This document shows positions 45,153 through 54,961 of a stretch of DNA of 64,000 nt, in pieces. Each line of letters starts with the position of its first letter. Positions within the stretch are counted from its first letter, which is position 1. The translations under genes were made by a program, and so were the position numbers. The DNA comes from Rhodopirellula islandica (GTDB lineage: Bacteria; Planctomycetota; Planctomycetia; Pirellulales; Pirellulaceae), in NCBI RefSeq assembly GCF_001027925.1, contig NZ_LECT01000054.1, positions 124,001-188,000 on the forward strand, in the 5' to 3' direction. The notes under the pieces are model-generated. The model did not search any database. It was not told the origin of the DNA and saw only the letters and a list, made by a program, of their open reading frames with translations.

Positions 45153-45767
45153 ATGCCCCACGCCGCTCCTCCTCGACTGCTCGGCGTGTTGCTTGCCGGC
45201 GGGCTTTCCTCGCGAATGGGGACGCCGAAGGCTTTGTTGCCGCATCCAAGCGGGGGAACATTTCTGACCCACAGTCTCCAGCGTTTGCAATCAGTTTGTG
45301 CGGATGAGGTGGTGGTCAGCTTGGCCTCGGAGGACCATCGAGAACAACTTCGATTGCCATCCTCCGTTCCCGCTTTGTTTGATGCCCAACCTGCCATGGG
45401 ACCAGCGATGGGGGTGTGGGTTGCCCTGCAACACGCGGCGTCCAACGGCGACGACGGCTGCTTGTTCACGCCCGTGGATCTGCCCAATTTGCTGGTTGAT
45501 GATCTGTTGACCTTGGTTCGCGCCTGGCGGGAATCGCCTCGACAAATCGTCCTAGCCCAACAAGAGGATCCGGAACGCCTGCAACCGTTGGTGGGCATCT
45601 ATCCCGTTGGCTGCGTCCAACAGATCCAACGTGTTGTCGAATCCGATCACCGCAGCCTGTATCGTAGCCTTCGTTCGAACGATCACCGGACCGTTGCGAT
45701 TTCGCGAGAACGACTTCGCAACGTCAACACGCCCGCTGACTTGGGCCCTCCTTTCGACAACACCTGA
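45153..45767 (+). CDS. mobA: Molybdenum cofactor guanylyltransferase MobA-like
   Basis: A 204-residue nucleotidyltransferase. The N-terminal loop LGVLLAGGLSSRMGTPKALL binds nucleotide and PVDLP provides the metal-binding acid. RLQPLVGIYPVGCVQQIQRV matches the family's central block. Expected to attach GMP to molybdopterin. Start at ATG 45153. Ten bases separate it from moeA, so the two form a molybdenum-cofactor operon. Confidence 0.85.
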   Translation: MPHAAPPRLLGVLLAGGLSSRMGTPKALLPHPSGGTFLTHSLQRLQSVCADEVVVSLASEDHREQLRLPSSVPALFDAQPAMGPAMGVWVALQHAASNGDDGCLFTPVDLPNLLVDDLLTLVRAWRESPRQIVLAQQEDPERLQPLVGIYPVGCVQQIQRVVESDHRSLYRSLRSNDHRTVAISRERLRNVNTPADLGPPFDNT

Positions 45768-45777
45768 TTGAACCAAC

Positions 45778-47073
45778 ATGAACGCCGCCTCCCCTTTCGC
45801 GTTCGACTCACCCGACCAAGCCATCCAGGCTCTCTCTCAGCGAATCACTGCGACGGACATCGAGAGCGTGGACTTCGGATCGTCGCTTGCCTCCCTGCAA
45901 TCGATTCATCGCCGCATCCTGGCGGAACCCATCTTGGCGGACCGAGACAGCCCCGCCGCCAATGTCTCTGCGATGGACGGGTACGCGATCTACGAATCCG
46001 ATTTGAAACGTGACGGCGTCATCGAGGTGACCGGCGAGAGCGTCCCTGGTTCGCCACCTCCTTCGCGTTCGGACTCTGGCGTCATCCGGATCTTCACCGG
46101 AGCAATCGTCCCCGAAGGTTGCGACCGAGTCATCCAGCGAGAGCACACCGAAGAACTGGCAGGCACATCGGCGGACGATTCCAACTCACGGGGCCCAAAC
46201 TCACGGGGCCAAATTCGCTGGACCGAACGAGCCCGCTCGATTCCCCCGGGAGCCAACATTCGCTGCCAGGGCGAAAATCTGACGGCAGGATCCGTTGCCA
46301 TTCCCGCAGGCCTGGAACTCACCTCGCCACGCCTGGCTGCGTTGACCAACTTTGGTGTTCACCAATTGCAGGTCCACCGCCCGGTTCGTGTCGCCGTGCT
46401 GACGACCGGCGACGAATTGGCATCCGCCTCATCGAAAAACGAAACGCCGCTTCCGCCTTGGAAGATTCGCAACAGCAACGCGTCGGCGCTGATCGGCTTG
46501 CTGGCCAATCAACCTTGGATCGATTGCGTGTCGCCGATGCATGCGGTCGACAAACCAAGCGTTCTCCGAGCGTCTGTGCTGCAGGCGATCGAGCATCACG
46601 ACGTGGTACTGATGACCGGTGGGGTCTCGATGGGCGACTACGACTATGTGCCTCGGATATTGCAAGAAGTCGGCGCCGAGATAGTCTTTCACAAACTTCC
46701 GCTGCGTCCTGGCAAACCGATCTTGGGTGCGATTCAGAGCAGCCCAACCGGGGCCACGTTGATCCTGGGCCTGCCCGGCAACCCCGTCAGCGCCACGATG
46801 GGCGCCCGCCGTTTCGCGATGCCGCTGATTCGCAAATTCGCCGGCCTACGCGACTGGGCCGAATGCCCGCCTCACGTGATGCTCGACGAAGTCGGCGACA
46901 AGACTCTGCCGCTGCACTGGATGCGAGGTGTCCGGATGATCCAGCCCGGTGTGGCGGAACTCGTGCTCGGCAAGGGATCTGGTGACTTGGCGACGCTCGC
47001 CCTGACCGATGGCTTCATTGAGATGCCACCCCATGCGAATGCGCCGGGACCCTGGCCTTACTTCGCCTGGTGA
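45778..47073 (+). CDS. moeA: Molybdopterin molybdenumtransferase MoeA
   Basis: A 431-residue MoeA protein that inserts molybdate into adenylated molybdopterin. Key motifs: NVSAMDGYAI near residue 62, IFTGAIVPEGCDRVI, VAVLTTGDELAS, VLMTGGVSMGDYDYVPRILQ and LPGNPVSATMG. Full length, with domain IV at the C-terminus. Follows mobA on the same strand. Confidence 0.93.
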   Translation: MNAASPFAFDSPDQAIQALSQRITATDIESVDFGSSLASLQSIHRRILAEPILADRDSPAANVSAMDGYAIYESDLKRDGVIEVTGESVPGSPPPSRSDSGVIRIFTGAIVPEGCDRVIQREHTEELAGTSADDSNSRGPNSRGQIRWTERARSIPPGANIRCQGENLTAGSVAIPAGLELTSPRLAALTNFGVHQLQVHRPVRVAVLTTGDELASASSKNETPLPPWKIRNSNASALIGLLANQPWIDCVSPMHAVDKPSVLRASVLQAIEHHDVVLMTGGVSMGDYDYVPRILQEVGAEIVFHKLPLRPGKPILGAIQSSPTGATLILGLPGNPVSATMGARRFAMPLIRKFAGLRDWAECPPHVMLDEVGDKTLPLHWMRGVRMIQPGVAELVLGKGSGDLATLALTDGFIEMPPHANAPGPWPYFAW

Positions 47074-47109
47074 TTCATTCCGTTGAGCAGGTCGGCTGGA
47101 ATGATCAAG

Positions 47110-47206
47110 CACAACCACGTGAGCCGTTTGGGCGTTAGCCTGGGCTGTGCGTGAAAACCGTGGCGAACGCCAACGGCTCACATACCCGATGACACCTGCG
47201 TACCTG
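47110..47206. repeat. Palindromic repeat element, family B, copy 2
   Basis: The second copy of the element at 22200-22274, with the same 30 bp block at 47177-47206. Its outer parts are complementary (GTGAGCCGTTTGGGCGTT near 47119 with AACGCCAACGGCTCAC near 47167), so it can form a hairpin. Confidence 0.8.
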
Positions 47207-47227
47207 CTTAGCGTTCGCAATCCCAAA

Positions 47228-47264
47228 GAAAAACGCCCGAGCACCGGAATGCTCGAGCGTTTTT
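47228..47264. terminator. Bidirectional terminator between moeA and the ammonium transporter
   Basis: AAAAACGCCCGAGCA pairs with TGCTCGAGCGTTTTT (one bulge each side) around a short loop, with T-runs on both strands. It is correctly placed to end both convergent transcripts. Confidence 0.85.
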
Positions 47265-47287
47265 GAATGGGATCTTCGAAGCGAAAA

Positions 47288-48811
47288 TCAGGCGAACTGG
47301 TAGCCTTCTTCGCCGTGGTCCGAAATGTCCAAGCCGCGTTGCTCGCTTTCGGCGGGAACTCGCAAACCGATGAAGATGTCGATCAGCTTGAGAAGAATCA
47401 AACTTCCCAGCCCGGCGAACACGTAGGTGACCAGCACAGCCACGATTTGGCCGATGACCAACGTGAAGTCGCCGCCCGATTCAATCAATCCGATTGGCAC
47501 ACCGTCGCTGACGTCCCAGGCCGCGCGAGTTGCGAAAACTCCGGTCAAGATCGCACCGAGGGTTCCGCCCACGCCGTGAACACCAAACGCGTCCAACGCG
47601 TCGTCGTAACGAAGTTTGTGCTTGAGCGTCGAGCACGCCCAGTAACAGATCCCGCCCGCCAAAGCACCCATGAGCAAGGCTGGCATGGGCTGAACGAATC
47701 CAGCGGCAGGAGTGATGCAAACCAATCCCGCGACCGCACCACTGCTGGCACCGAGGACGGTTGGTTTTCCGAGCACCAGCCATTCCAATGTCACCCAGGC
47801 AACGGCGCCGGCCGCGGCCGAAAAGTGGGTCACCGCAAACGCGCTGGCGGTCAAGTCATCCGATGCGAGTTCACTGCCCGCGTTGAAACCGAACCATCCC
47901 ACCCACAACATCGCCGCACCCAGTGCGGTGTAGGTCAGGTTGTGCGGTTGTAAAGGTTCGCGTGGGTAACCCATCCGAGGACCGATCAACAAAGCCGCGA
48001 CCAAGGCCGAGATCCCACTGCTGATGTGCACGACCGTGCCGCCGGCAAAGTCCAGTGCTCCGCCCGCCAAGGCTTTGTCACCCGCGAAGTACGAGAGTGG
48101 TCCTTCGTCCCAAACCCAGTGGGTCAGCGGGCAATAAATGAAGGTTCCCCACAGGATCGAAAAGATCACCATCGCGCTGAATTTCATCCGCTCGGCAAAC
48201 GCACCGCAAATCAGTGCGGGCGTGATGATGAAGAACATGCCTTGGAACAACATGTGAGTCAGGCGGGTCATCGAGCCTTCCATCGGTGTGATGGCTTTGC
48301 CCAAGTCATCGTCCCAGTACCGCTGGACGCCGTTCATGAACAAGTACTCGGTGTTGCCGAACCAACCGCCGGATCCACCGAATGCGAATGAGTAGCCGTA
48401 CAACGCCCACAGCACCGTCATCATTCCCATCAAGAAGATGCACTGCATCATCACGCTGAGCACGTTCTTGCGCCGCACCAAACCGCCATAAAACATGGCC
48501 AGTCCCGGTGCGGTCATGAACAACACCAAGGCACAGCAAACCAGCATCCAGCCGTTGTGACCGGCCAGCAGGGCCTCATCGACTCCCGCTTGCAGGCTTT
48601 CCAGCGTGGGGGCTTCGGATTCGTCGGCTGCTTCCGCTTCCGCCGCGGGAACCTCCGATTGAGTGGGTGGATTTTCAGGTGTCGAGGGCTCCGTGCCCGA
48701 GGTTTGCGCCACCTCGTCCTGTGCCAGCAGACTGGAGGCCGGCAAGCCGGCCAGCGGCACGCCAAGGGTGCACGTGAGCAAACAAACGACAACTAACACG
48801 CGTGACAACAT
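47288..48811 (-). CDS. amt: Ammonium transporter (Amt family)
   Basis: A 507-residue membrane protein. Start at 48811 (MLSRVLVVVCLLTCTLGVPL) gives a signal peptide; the longer frame upstream is not protein-like. About 60 residues of Glu/Ala/Pro-rich sequence follow before the first core helix. The 11-helix Amt core is intact: NGWMLVCCALVLFMTAPGLA, LICGAFAERMKFSAM, DFAGGTVVHISSGISALVAA (first pore His) and FGVHGVGGTLGAILTGVFAT (second pore His). Ends with a short polar tail. No glnK/PII gene is adjacent, which is often the case in planctomycetes with dispersed copies. Confidence 0.92.
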   Translation of the reverse strand: MLSRVLVVVCLLTCTLGVPLAGLPASSLLAQDEVAQTSGTEPSTPENPPTQSEVPAAEAEAADESEAPTLESLQAGVDEALLAGHNGWMLVCCALVLFMTAPGLAMFYGGLVRRKNVLSVMMQCIFLMGMMTVLWALYGYSFAFGGSGGWFGNTEYLFMNGVQRYWDDDLGKAITPMEGSMTRLTHMLFQGMFFIITPALICGAFAERMKFSAMVIFSILWGTFIYCPLTHWVWDEGPLSYFAGDKALAGGALDFAGGTVVHISSGISALVAALLIGPRMGYPREPLQPHNLTYTALGAAMLWVGWFGFNAGSELASDDLTASAFAVTHFSAAAGAVAWVTLEWLVLGKPTVLGASSGAVAGLVCITPAAGFVQPMPALLMGALAGGICYWACSTLKHKLRYDDALDAFGVHGVGGTLGAILTGVFATRAAWDVSDGVPIGLIESGGDFTLVIGQIVAVLVTYVFAGLGSLILLKLIDIFIGLRVPAESEQRGLDISDHGEEGYQFA

Positions 48812-49104
48812 TCCGGGGAGTCTCCAGTGACAAGTCGATGGGGAGGATGGACCATGACACACCAGTTTGCGTTCCAGCGGCCTGTGGGGAGGGCCACACG
48901 CTTGCGTTGCAATGGAGTCACTGCTCGAGTTCAATTCTCAAGAGCAAGCAGACCGCACTCGACGCAATCGACACGTGCGTTCATCATGATTTCCGGTAGA
49001 ATACGGTGACGGTCCGACCCGGGACACCCTGCCCCGCACTGCAAAGGTGTCATCCTGACCTCAACCATGCCCTTTCGCGGCCCTCCCACCCATCCTGTGG
49101 CCCC

Positions 49105-50274
49105 ATGCGTTTTGTTTCGTTGATTCACCAAAGCACGAAAATTGCTGGTTTTGGGTTGCTCCTGGCGCTCTTTCCGACCGTTCAAGCGGCCCCACCTGAG
49201 GGGATTGCTGCTCAAATTGAAAGCTTGTCCAGCGATTCCTATTTGCGACGCGAGAACGCTACGGAGGCCTTGCTCAAGGCCGGCCCGGTCGCGATCGAGC
49301 CTTTGTTGCAGGTCCTCGAGCGGGGCGACTTGGAAACCACCCAGCGAGCGATCGGCATTTTGCAATCGATCGCGATGGCTCGCCCGATTCTCGAAGGCGA
49401 ATCCGATCGTCCCCAATTGGCTCAACCTGATCCCAACGAACCCGATGCGTGGGAAACGTTGCTGACTCTGTCCACGATGGGCGGCAGTCGCGGTGAGCGA
49501 GCCACCATGGCGGTGGAGGAAATCACCCAAGTTCGACGGGCACAGACCATTCAAACGCTGTCGATGCAGGGAGCGATGATCGGTGTCAAAGAATTTGTCT
49601 ACAACGCGACCACCAATCTGCAACGCATTGTCGAGATCACGGAGGGCTACACCGGTGATGATTCGCTGTTGGAACTGCTTCGCTGGATCGACAAGGTCGA
49701 GTTCGCTCGCATCGAAGGGGCCGCGATTCGGCAAAGCGTGCTGAAGGGCGTGATCCAAATGCCGGACCTGAAGACGCTGTCGTTGCTGTACGGCGAGATC
49801 GATCTCGAAACGATGAAGGTCATCGGTGATTTGGATTCGATCGATCACTTGGAATTCCGTTATGTCCCGCTCAATGACGAATTGATCGATGCGATTGCGA
49901 AGCTACCGATTCGCATTTCGCTGACCCTCAATGGCACCGATCTCTCAACCGAGCGAGTCGACGCCTTGCGGCAAGCCCTGCCGGGGTTGAACATCGAATT
50001 CAAACGCGGCGGCTTCTTGGGGGTCCGCTGCAACGATTCCTTCAATGAATGCATCATTCAAAGTGTCGTCGAGGGCAGCGGCGCCGAGGTTGCAGGCCTG
50101 CTCCCCAGCGACGTGATCATTCAAGCCAACGGCGAACCCATTCGTAAATTCGCGGACCTGCAAGCCGTCATCAACACGCGAGACCCCGGGCAAACCATTC
50201 GCATCGGATATCGACGCCGTAACGTCGAGTATGAAACCGACGCGAAACTTGGCAAACTGACTGAGCCCAACTGA
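49105..50274 (+). CDS. Exported PDZ-domain protein with leucine-rich-like region
   Basis: A 389-residue protein with signal peptide (start 49105, MRFVSLIHQSTKIAGFGLLL, cleavage near VQAA). The N-terminal ~80 residues look HEAT-like (SDSYLRRENATEALLKAGPV). A middle region has LRR-like spacing (MPDLKTLSLLYGEIDLETMK, LDSIDHLEFRYVPLNDELID). A PDZ domain ends the protein (~295-375: GGFLGVRCNDSFNECIIQSV, GLLPSDVIIQANGEPIRKFA). No protease catalytic triad is seen, so it is likely a periplasmic binding or regulatory protein. Confidence 0.8.
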   Translation: MRFVSLIHQSTKIAGFGLLLALFPTVQAAPPEGIAAQIESLSSDSYLRRENATEALLKAGPVAIEPLLQVLERGDLETTQRAIGILQSIAMARPILEGESDRPQLAQPDPNEPDAWETLLTLSTMGGSRGERATMAVEEITQVRRAQTIQTLSMQGAMIGVKEFVYNATTNLQRIVEITEGYTGDDSLLELLRWIDKVEFARIEGAAIRQSVLKGVIQMPDLKTLSLLYGEIDLETMKVIGDLDSIDHLEFRYVPLNDELIDAIAKLPIRISLTLNGTDLSTERVDALRQALPGLNIEFKRGGFLGVRCNDSFNECIIQSVVEGSGAEVAGLLPSDVIIQANGEPIRKFADLQAVINTRDPGQTIRIGYRRRNVEYETDAKLGKLTEPN

Positions 50275-50359
50275 TGCATCATCCTGCCATCGACTTTGGG
50301 TCCGACGGGTTTCCAGGTCCGTCCAACGTCATTGGCACCGACGCAATTGGAAGTCCGTC

Positions 50360-51637
50360 GTGCCATCGTCCAACCCAAAAGTTGTGTGTGGCGGATGCAC
50401 TTGCCTGCCACTGACGAATTGTTCTCGCCCGCCTTTCAACGCCTCACCTTCATCCAGCACCATCGACACCGAAGTCCCGCAGATCGATTCTGGCAATTGG
50501 CGTGATTCCAACTGGCGGTCTCGAGTGCGCAAGCGGCTGCTGACCTGGTTCTCAGAAAATGCACGCGACCTGCCCTGGCGACGTGACCACTCGCCGTACC
50601 GGGTTTGGATCAGCGAGATCATGTGCCAGCAAACTCAGGTGGCCACCGTGCTGCCCTACTTCGAGCGGTTCCTCAGCACCTACCCCACCATTCGTGATTT
50701 GGCCAACGCTGACGAGAACCAATTGATGCGGATGTGGGAAGGACTGGGGTACTACCGCCGGGCCAGGTCGTTGCATGCGTCGGCGAAAAAGATGGCGGCG
50801 GAACACGAAGGGGAGTTCCCCGATTCGTTTGAAGACGTGTTGGCGCTTCCCGGGATTGGACGCTACACCGCGGGAGCCATCCTGTCGATTTCTCGCAATG
50901 AAGCCTTCCCCATTTTGGAAGGCAACACCCAGCGAGTTTTCAGCCGCTGGATCGGACTGACCACGCCGCCAACGGAAAAGATCGCTCAGACGCGATTGTG
51001 GGAATTGTCGGACAAGATGCTGCCACGGAAAAAGGCTGGCGATCGGACCAACGGCCCGGCAGGATTCAACCAAGCCGCGATGGAATTGGGGGCACTGATC
51101 TGCTCGCCCAAGGCGCCCAAATGCGACGTGTGCCCCGTCGCGACAATGTGCCACGCCAACCAATTGGGACTGCAAGCAGAAATCCCTGGCAAGATCAGCA
51201 AGGTTCAATACGAGTCACGCACGGAAATCGCCGTCGTGATTTCACAGGCTGAAAAGTACTTGGTTCGCACCATCCCCGAGGGCGTCCGGTTCGCCGGGAT
51301 GATTGATTTCCCACGTGCTGGACCACCAGAAGCCGAGGACGTGATCGGCATGGAATCGTGGTTGGCCGAGCATCTCGGTGGCGACGTGACGATCGGAATG
51401 CGTTTGAAAACCATCAAACACGCGGTCACTCGCTATCGAATGACGCTGCACATTCACCTCGCCGATTTGGCTGGGCCGAATGCAGGCGACAACTCCGACG
51501 AGGAACACGGGCCGCTACCGGAGCCTTGGCGTTGGGCCTCGATTGACGAGCTGGCCGACATGCCGATGTCCGTGACCGGACGCAAAATCGTCCGGTTGCT
51601 GGACCGTCCCCAGCGGTCTCTTTTTTCAGAGATCTGA
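50360..51637 (+). CDS. mutY: A/G-specific adenine DNA glycosylase MutY
   Basis: A 425-residue base-excision-repair enzyme that removes adenine mispaired with 8-oxoguanine. GTG start with a ~45-residue N-terminal extension. Motifs: LPWRRDHSPYRVWISEIMCQ (catalytic Glu), HhH segment LPGIGRYTAGAILSI, NQAAMELGALIC, and the 4Fe-4S cluster CSPKAPKCDVCPVATMC. The C-terminal ~130 residues form the NUDIX-like 8-oxoG-recognition domain. A short GC stem with T-run at 51602-51626 lies within the last codons. Confidence 0.93.
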   Translation: MPSSNPKVVCGGCTCLPLTNCSRPPFNASPSSSTIDTEVPQIDSGNWRDSNWRSRVRKRLLTWFSENARDLPWRRDHSPYRVWISEIMCQQTQVATVLPYFERFLSTYPTIRDLANADENQLMRMWEGLGYYRRARSLHASAKKMAAEHEGEFPDSFEDVLALPGIGRYTAGAILSISRNEAFPILEGNTQRVFSRWIGLTTPPTEKIAQTRLWELSDKMLPRKKAGDRTNGPAGFNQAAMELGALICSPKAPKCDVCPVATMCHANQLGLQAEIPGKISKVQYESRTEIAVVISQAEKYLVRTIPEGVRFAGMIDFPRAGPPEAEDVIGMESWLAEHLGGDVTIGMRLKTIKHAVTRYRMTLHIHLADLAGPNAGDNSDEEHGPLPEPWRWASIDELADMPMSVTGRKIVRLLDRPQRSLFSEI

Positions 51638-51887
51638 GTCGCGAGGCCAGGGTTGGCAAATGCGGTTCCGCATCGAGATTCGAATCGCGTCGAATCGGTC
51701 TGATTTCAGTCACACCTGCTGGCAGAGATGCTAAAATGATGTTCCTGCCTTCAGGCGAGAAAACGACGTGTTTTGTGCCGCCTTCTGATCGATTCCTCCG
51801 CCGCGACGGACGCGAGGGGAATGAGACCGGCGCTGTCCGCCCGATCCTTCGTTTCAACGATGCCTTCCTACAAATCTTGATTTCACC

Positions 51888-53117
51888 ATGACCATTCAGC
51901 GCATTTTGATGTGTGCCGCGGCGACCTTGGTTGCCACCAGCCCCACTGTTTTTGCCGCGGAAACCGTTTCGCTTGGCGACCCAACCCTGACGGCCGGAAT
52001 CCCTGGCGAAGGCCCACTGACGTTGGAACAAGCCCAACGTTTCATGGCCGACTCGAAAAACCACGCCGAACTGGATGTCGCGCTCCCCAAGGGCCTCGAT
52101 GCCGCCGCGGGAAACATTTACATCCCAGAAGACAATCCGATGACGCGGGCCAAGATTGAGCTGGGCCGTCAGTTGTATTTCGATCCGCGTTTGTCAGCCG
52201 ACGGCACGATTTCCTGTGCCACTTGCCACGCCGCCGAAACCGGCTGGGGTGCCCCCACTCAATTCGGCGTGGGCATCCGCGGCCTCACCGGAAACCGCAA
52301 CTCACCGGTCTCGTTCAATCGCATTCTCAGCAAGCATCAATTCCATGATGGACGCGCCGCTTCGTTGGAAGAGCAAGCCGTGGGACCCATCGCCAACCCC
52401 ATCGAAATGGGCAACACACACGATGTCTGCGTGAAGACGCTCGCCGACAACGCCATTTACAAGGCACAGTTTGACAAGGTCTTCGATGACGGCGTGACGA
52501 TCGACAACGTTGGCAAGGCACTTGCAACGTTTGAACGTGCCATCGTGACGGGGCCGGCTCCTTACGATTACTACGCCCCGTTGTCGGCGTTTGAAAAGAC
52601 GTTTGCGGAGGACCTGGAATACCTCGACGAAGAACCCGAATTGGCCGAGCAATACGCGAAGCTCCAGGCAGAGGCCGCCAAGAATCCGATGACCGAATCA
52701 TCGATTCGCGGCATGGAACTGACGTTCGGCAAAGCCAACTGCACCGCTTGTCACGCGGGTGCCAACTTCACCGATGAACAGTTCCACAACTTGGGTGTGG
52801 GCATGGAAACGGAAAAACCTGACCTGGGCCGATTTGAAATCACCAAGGACGACAAAGATCGTGGTGCGTTCAAAACCCCCACGATGCGAAACGTCGCCGA
52901 CTCCGGTCCCTACATGCACGACGGCAGCCAAGAGACACTGGAAGAAGTCATTGAGTGGTACAACAAGGGTGGCCACGCCAACCCGTACCTCAGCGACAAG
53001 ATGAAGCCGCTGAACCTGACCGAGCAAGAGAAAGCGGACTTGGTCGAGTTCATGCGTCAGGGTCTGCAGAGCGATTTCCCTGTCATCGAGCCGGGACGCT
53101 TGCCAGCCGACGGCTGA
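51888..53117 (+). CDS. Di-haem cytochrome c peroxidase
   Basis: A 409-residue exported protein with signal peptide (MTIQRILMCAAATLVATSPT, cleavage near VFAAE). Two c-type haem motifs are visible: CATCH (about residue 110) and CTACH (about residue 286). Typical blocks are LGRQLYFDPRLSADGTISCA, RNSPVSFNRI, FHDGRAASLEEQAVGPIANP and FKTPTMRNVADSGPYMHDGS. Reduces hydrogen peroxide in the periplasm; MauG-like activity is a lesser possibility. Monocistronic by position. Confidence 0.92.
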   Translation: MTIQRILMCAAATLVATSPTVFAAETVSLGDPTLTAGIPGEGPLTLEQAQRFMADSKNHAELDVALPKGLDAAAGNIYIPEDNPMTRAKIELGRQLYFDPRLSADGTISCATCHAAETGWGAPTQFGVGIRGLTGNRNSPVSFNRILSKHQFHDGRAASLEEQAVGPIANPIEMGNTHDVCVKTLADNAIYKAQFDKVFDDGVTIDNVGKALATFERAIVTGPAPYDYYAPLSAFEKTFAEDLEYLDEEPELAEQYAKLQAEAAKNPMTESSIRGMELTFGKANCTACHAGANFTDEQFHNLGVGMETEKPDLGRFEITKDDKDRGAFKTPTMRNVADSGPYMHDGSQETLEEVIEWYNKGGHANPYLSDKMKPLNLTEQEKADLVEFMRQGLQSDFPVIEPGRLPADG

Positions 53118-53179
53118 TCCGCGAGCCAACAACCTGTCGCTCGGTGGTCTCCACCGAGAAAGAGGTCGTGCAGTTTCGA

Positions 53180-53330
53180 ATTCTTGTTCCCAGGCTCTGC
53201 CTGGGAACACACTGTCTTGGAGGCTCCGCCTCCCGATTCTGTCTCAGCAGGCGGGGCCTTCTCAACAGGCGGGGTCTGCAGTGCATTGCGTTCCCAGGCC
53301 GAGCCTGGGAACGAGAAAAAGCCTCATTCG
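53180..53330. repeat. Palindromic intergenic element
   Basis: Contains the palindrome GTTCCCAGGC...GCCTGGGAAC twice (53186-53208 and 53290-53312), GGAGGCTCCGCCTCC at about 53220, and two AGGCGGGG words. The rest of the 413 bp gap (53118-53530) shows no gene. Confidence 0.75.
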
Positions 53331-53530
53331 CTTCGCTCCACCTTCCCGGAGGGAGGATGATGGTCAATGCCTGGCAACACGAGACTTGAATGCCGCAGGG
53401 CCTCGCAACAGGGCGGGGGCCGCCGTGCGACACCGCAGTCCGCCGCGTTTTGTTCGAAGGTCTCGGGCGAGACCTGGACGAGGTCGACTCTCGCGGCACC
53501 ACCTTGGATTGGCGGAGCGATCCAGGACTC

Positions 53531-54961
53531 TTACAGGATGTCTTCGGCGGCCTTGTTTCGCCGGCGAGCGACTCCGGTCTCCACCGCGGCTTTCGCGACC
53601 GCCTGGGCGACCACCTTTGCCACCCGGCGATCAAACACGCTGGGGATCACGTAATCGTCCAACAGATCGGACTCAGGAATGGTTGCCGCGATGGCTTCCG
53701 CGGCAGCCAATTTCATCTCGTTGTTGATCGTTGTCGCGCGAACGTCCAGCACCCCGCGGAACAACCCGGGGAAGCACAGCACGTTGTTGATCTGGTTGGG
53801 GAAATCACTGCGCCCCGTTGCCATGATCCGAACGTGTGGGGCCGCGTTGGCAGGCAAAATTTCAGGATCAGGGTTGGCGAGAGCGAACACGATCGGGTCC
53901 TTGCCCATGTTGGCCACGTCTTCGGTTTGCAGAACGTTCGGCGCCGAAACGCCAACGAACACATCGGCTCCCAAAATCACTTCAGAAAGCTTGCCGGATG
54001 CACCGCGAGGGTTGGTGTTGTCCGCGATCCATTGCTTGGAATCATCGGGCTGGCTGGGTTCGCCGGCGTGGATCGCTCCTTCGCGATCGCAGACGACGAT
54101 GTCTTTCGCTCCAGAGATCAGCAGCAACTTGACAATCGCGGTTCCGGCCGCACCAGCGCCGTTGACCACGATCCGGACATCCGCAAGTGTTTTCCCGACG
54201 CGAAGCAAGCTGTTTTTCAATCCCGCCAACACCACGATCGCCGTGCCGTGTTGATCGTCGTGGAAGACCGGGATTTCCAGTTCTTTGTCCAATCGTTGCT
54301 CGATCTCAATGCACCGTGGCGCGGAGATGTCTTCCAAGTTGATGCCGCCAAAGGTCGGTGCCAATTGTCGAACCGTCTCGATGATGGCTTCGGTGTCCTG
54401 GGTGTCCAAGCAAATTGGAAACGCGTCGACGTTCGCGAACTCTTTGAACAGCATCGCTTTGCCTTCCATGACTGGCATGGCAGCGCGGGGGCCGATGTTG
54501 CCCAGTCCCAGCACCGCCGAGCCGTCGCTGACGACCGCCACGGTGTTGTGGCGAATGGTCAGTGCGAAGGACGAATCGGGATCTTCCGCGATCGCGTTGC
54601 AAACCCGAGCGACGCCGGGCGTGTAAGCCATCGACAAATCGTCCCGAGTCTTGATTGGCATCTTGGGCAAGACTTCGATTTTTCCGCCGAGGTGCATCAG
54701 GAACACTCGGTCGGAGGTGTGCACGACCTCGACCTCTTCCACTGTTCGCAGGTGCTCGACAATTCGTTTGCCGTGATCGACGTCGCGAGCGTTGACCGTG
54801 AAGTCACGCGAGATTTTTCCGCCGCGAATATTGACGATGTCGACCGCCCCAATGGCTCCATCCGCTTCGCCGATTGCCGTGGTGATCTTGCCCATCGCGC
54901 CAGGCGAATCGGAATAACGCAAACGGATCGTGATGGCGTAAGACGGGCTGTGTTGGTTCAT
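53531..54961 (-). CDS. NAD-dependent malic enzyme with N-terminal ACT domain
   Basis: A 476-residue enzyme converting malate to pyruvate and CO2. The N-terminal ~80 residues form an ACT-type regulatory domain (YAITIRLRYSDSPGAMGKIT). The catalytic part follows: MAYTPGVARVCNAIAEDP, VVSDGSAVLGLGNIGPRAAM, INLEDISAPRCIEIEQ, VFHDDQHGTAIVVLAGL, and NAD-binding IVVNGAGAAGTAIVKLLL. The ACT domain suggests allosteric control by a small molecule. No linked metabolic gene. Confidence 0.92.
   Translation of the reverse strand: MNQHSPSYAITIRLRYSDSPGAMGKITTAIGEADGAIGAVDIVNIRGGKISRDFTVNARDVDHGKRIVEHLRTVEEVEVVHTSDRVFLMHLGGKIEVLPKMPIKTRDDLSMAYTPGVARVCNAIAEDPDSSFALTIRHNTVAVVSDGSAVLGLGNIGPRAAMPVMEGKAMLFKEFANVDAFPICLDTQDTEAIIETVRQLAPTFGGINLEDISAPRCIEIEQRLDKELEIPVFHDDQHGTAIVVLAGLKNSLLRVGKTLADVRIVVNGAGAAGTAIVKLLLISGAKDIVVCDREGAIHAGEPSQPDDSKQWIADNTNPRGASGKLSEVILGADVFVGVSAPNVLQTEDVANMGKDPIVFALANPDPEILPANAAPHVRIMATGRSDFPNQINNVLCFPGLFRGVLDVRATTINNEMKLAAAEAIAATIPESDLLDDYVIPSVFDRRVAKVVAQAVAKAAVETGVARRRNKAAEDIL

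Noticed and set aside
51602-51626. A rho-independent terminator inside the mutY 3' end
   Set aside because: The stem has only five base pairs and lies within coding sequence, so it is not listed as a feature of its own.
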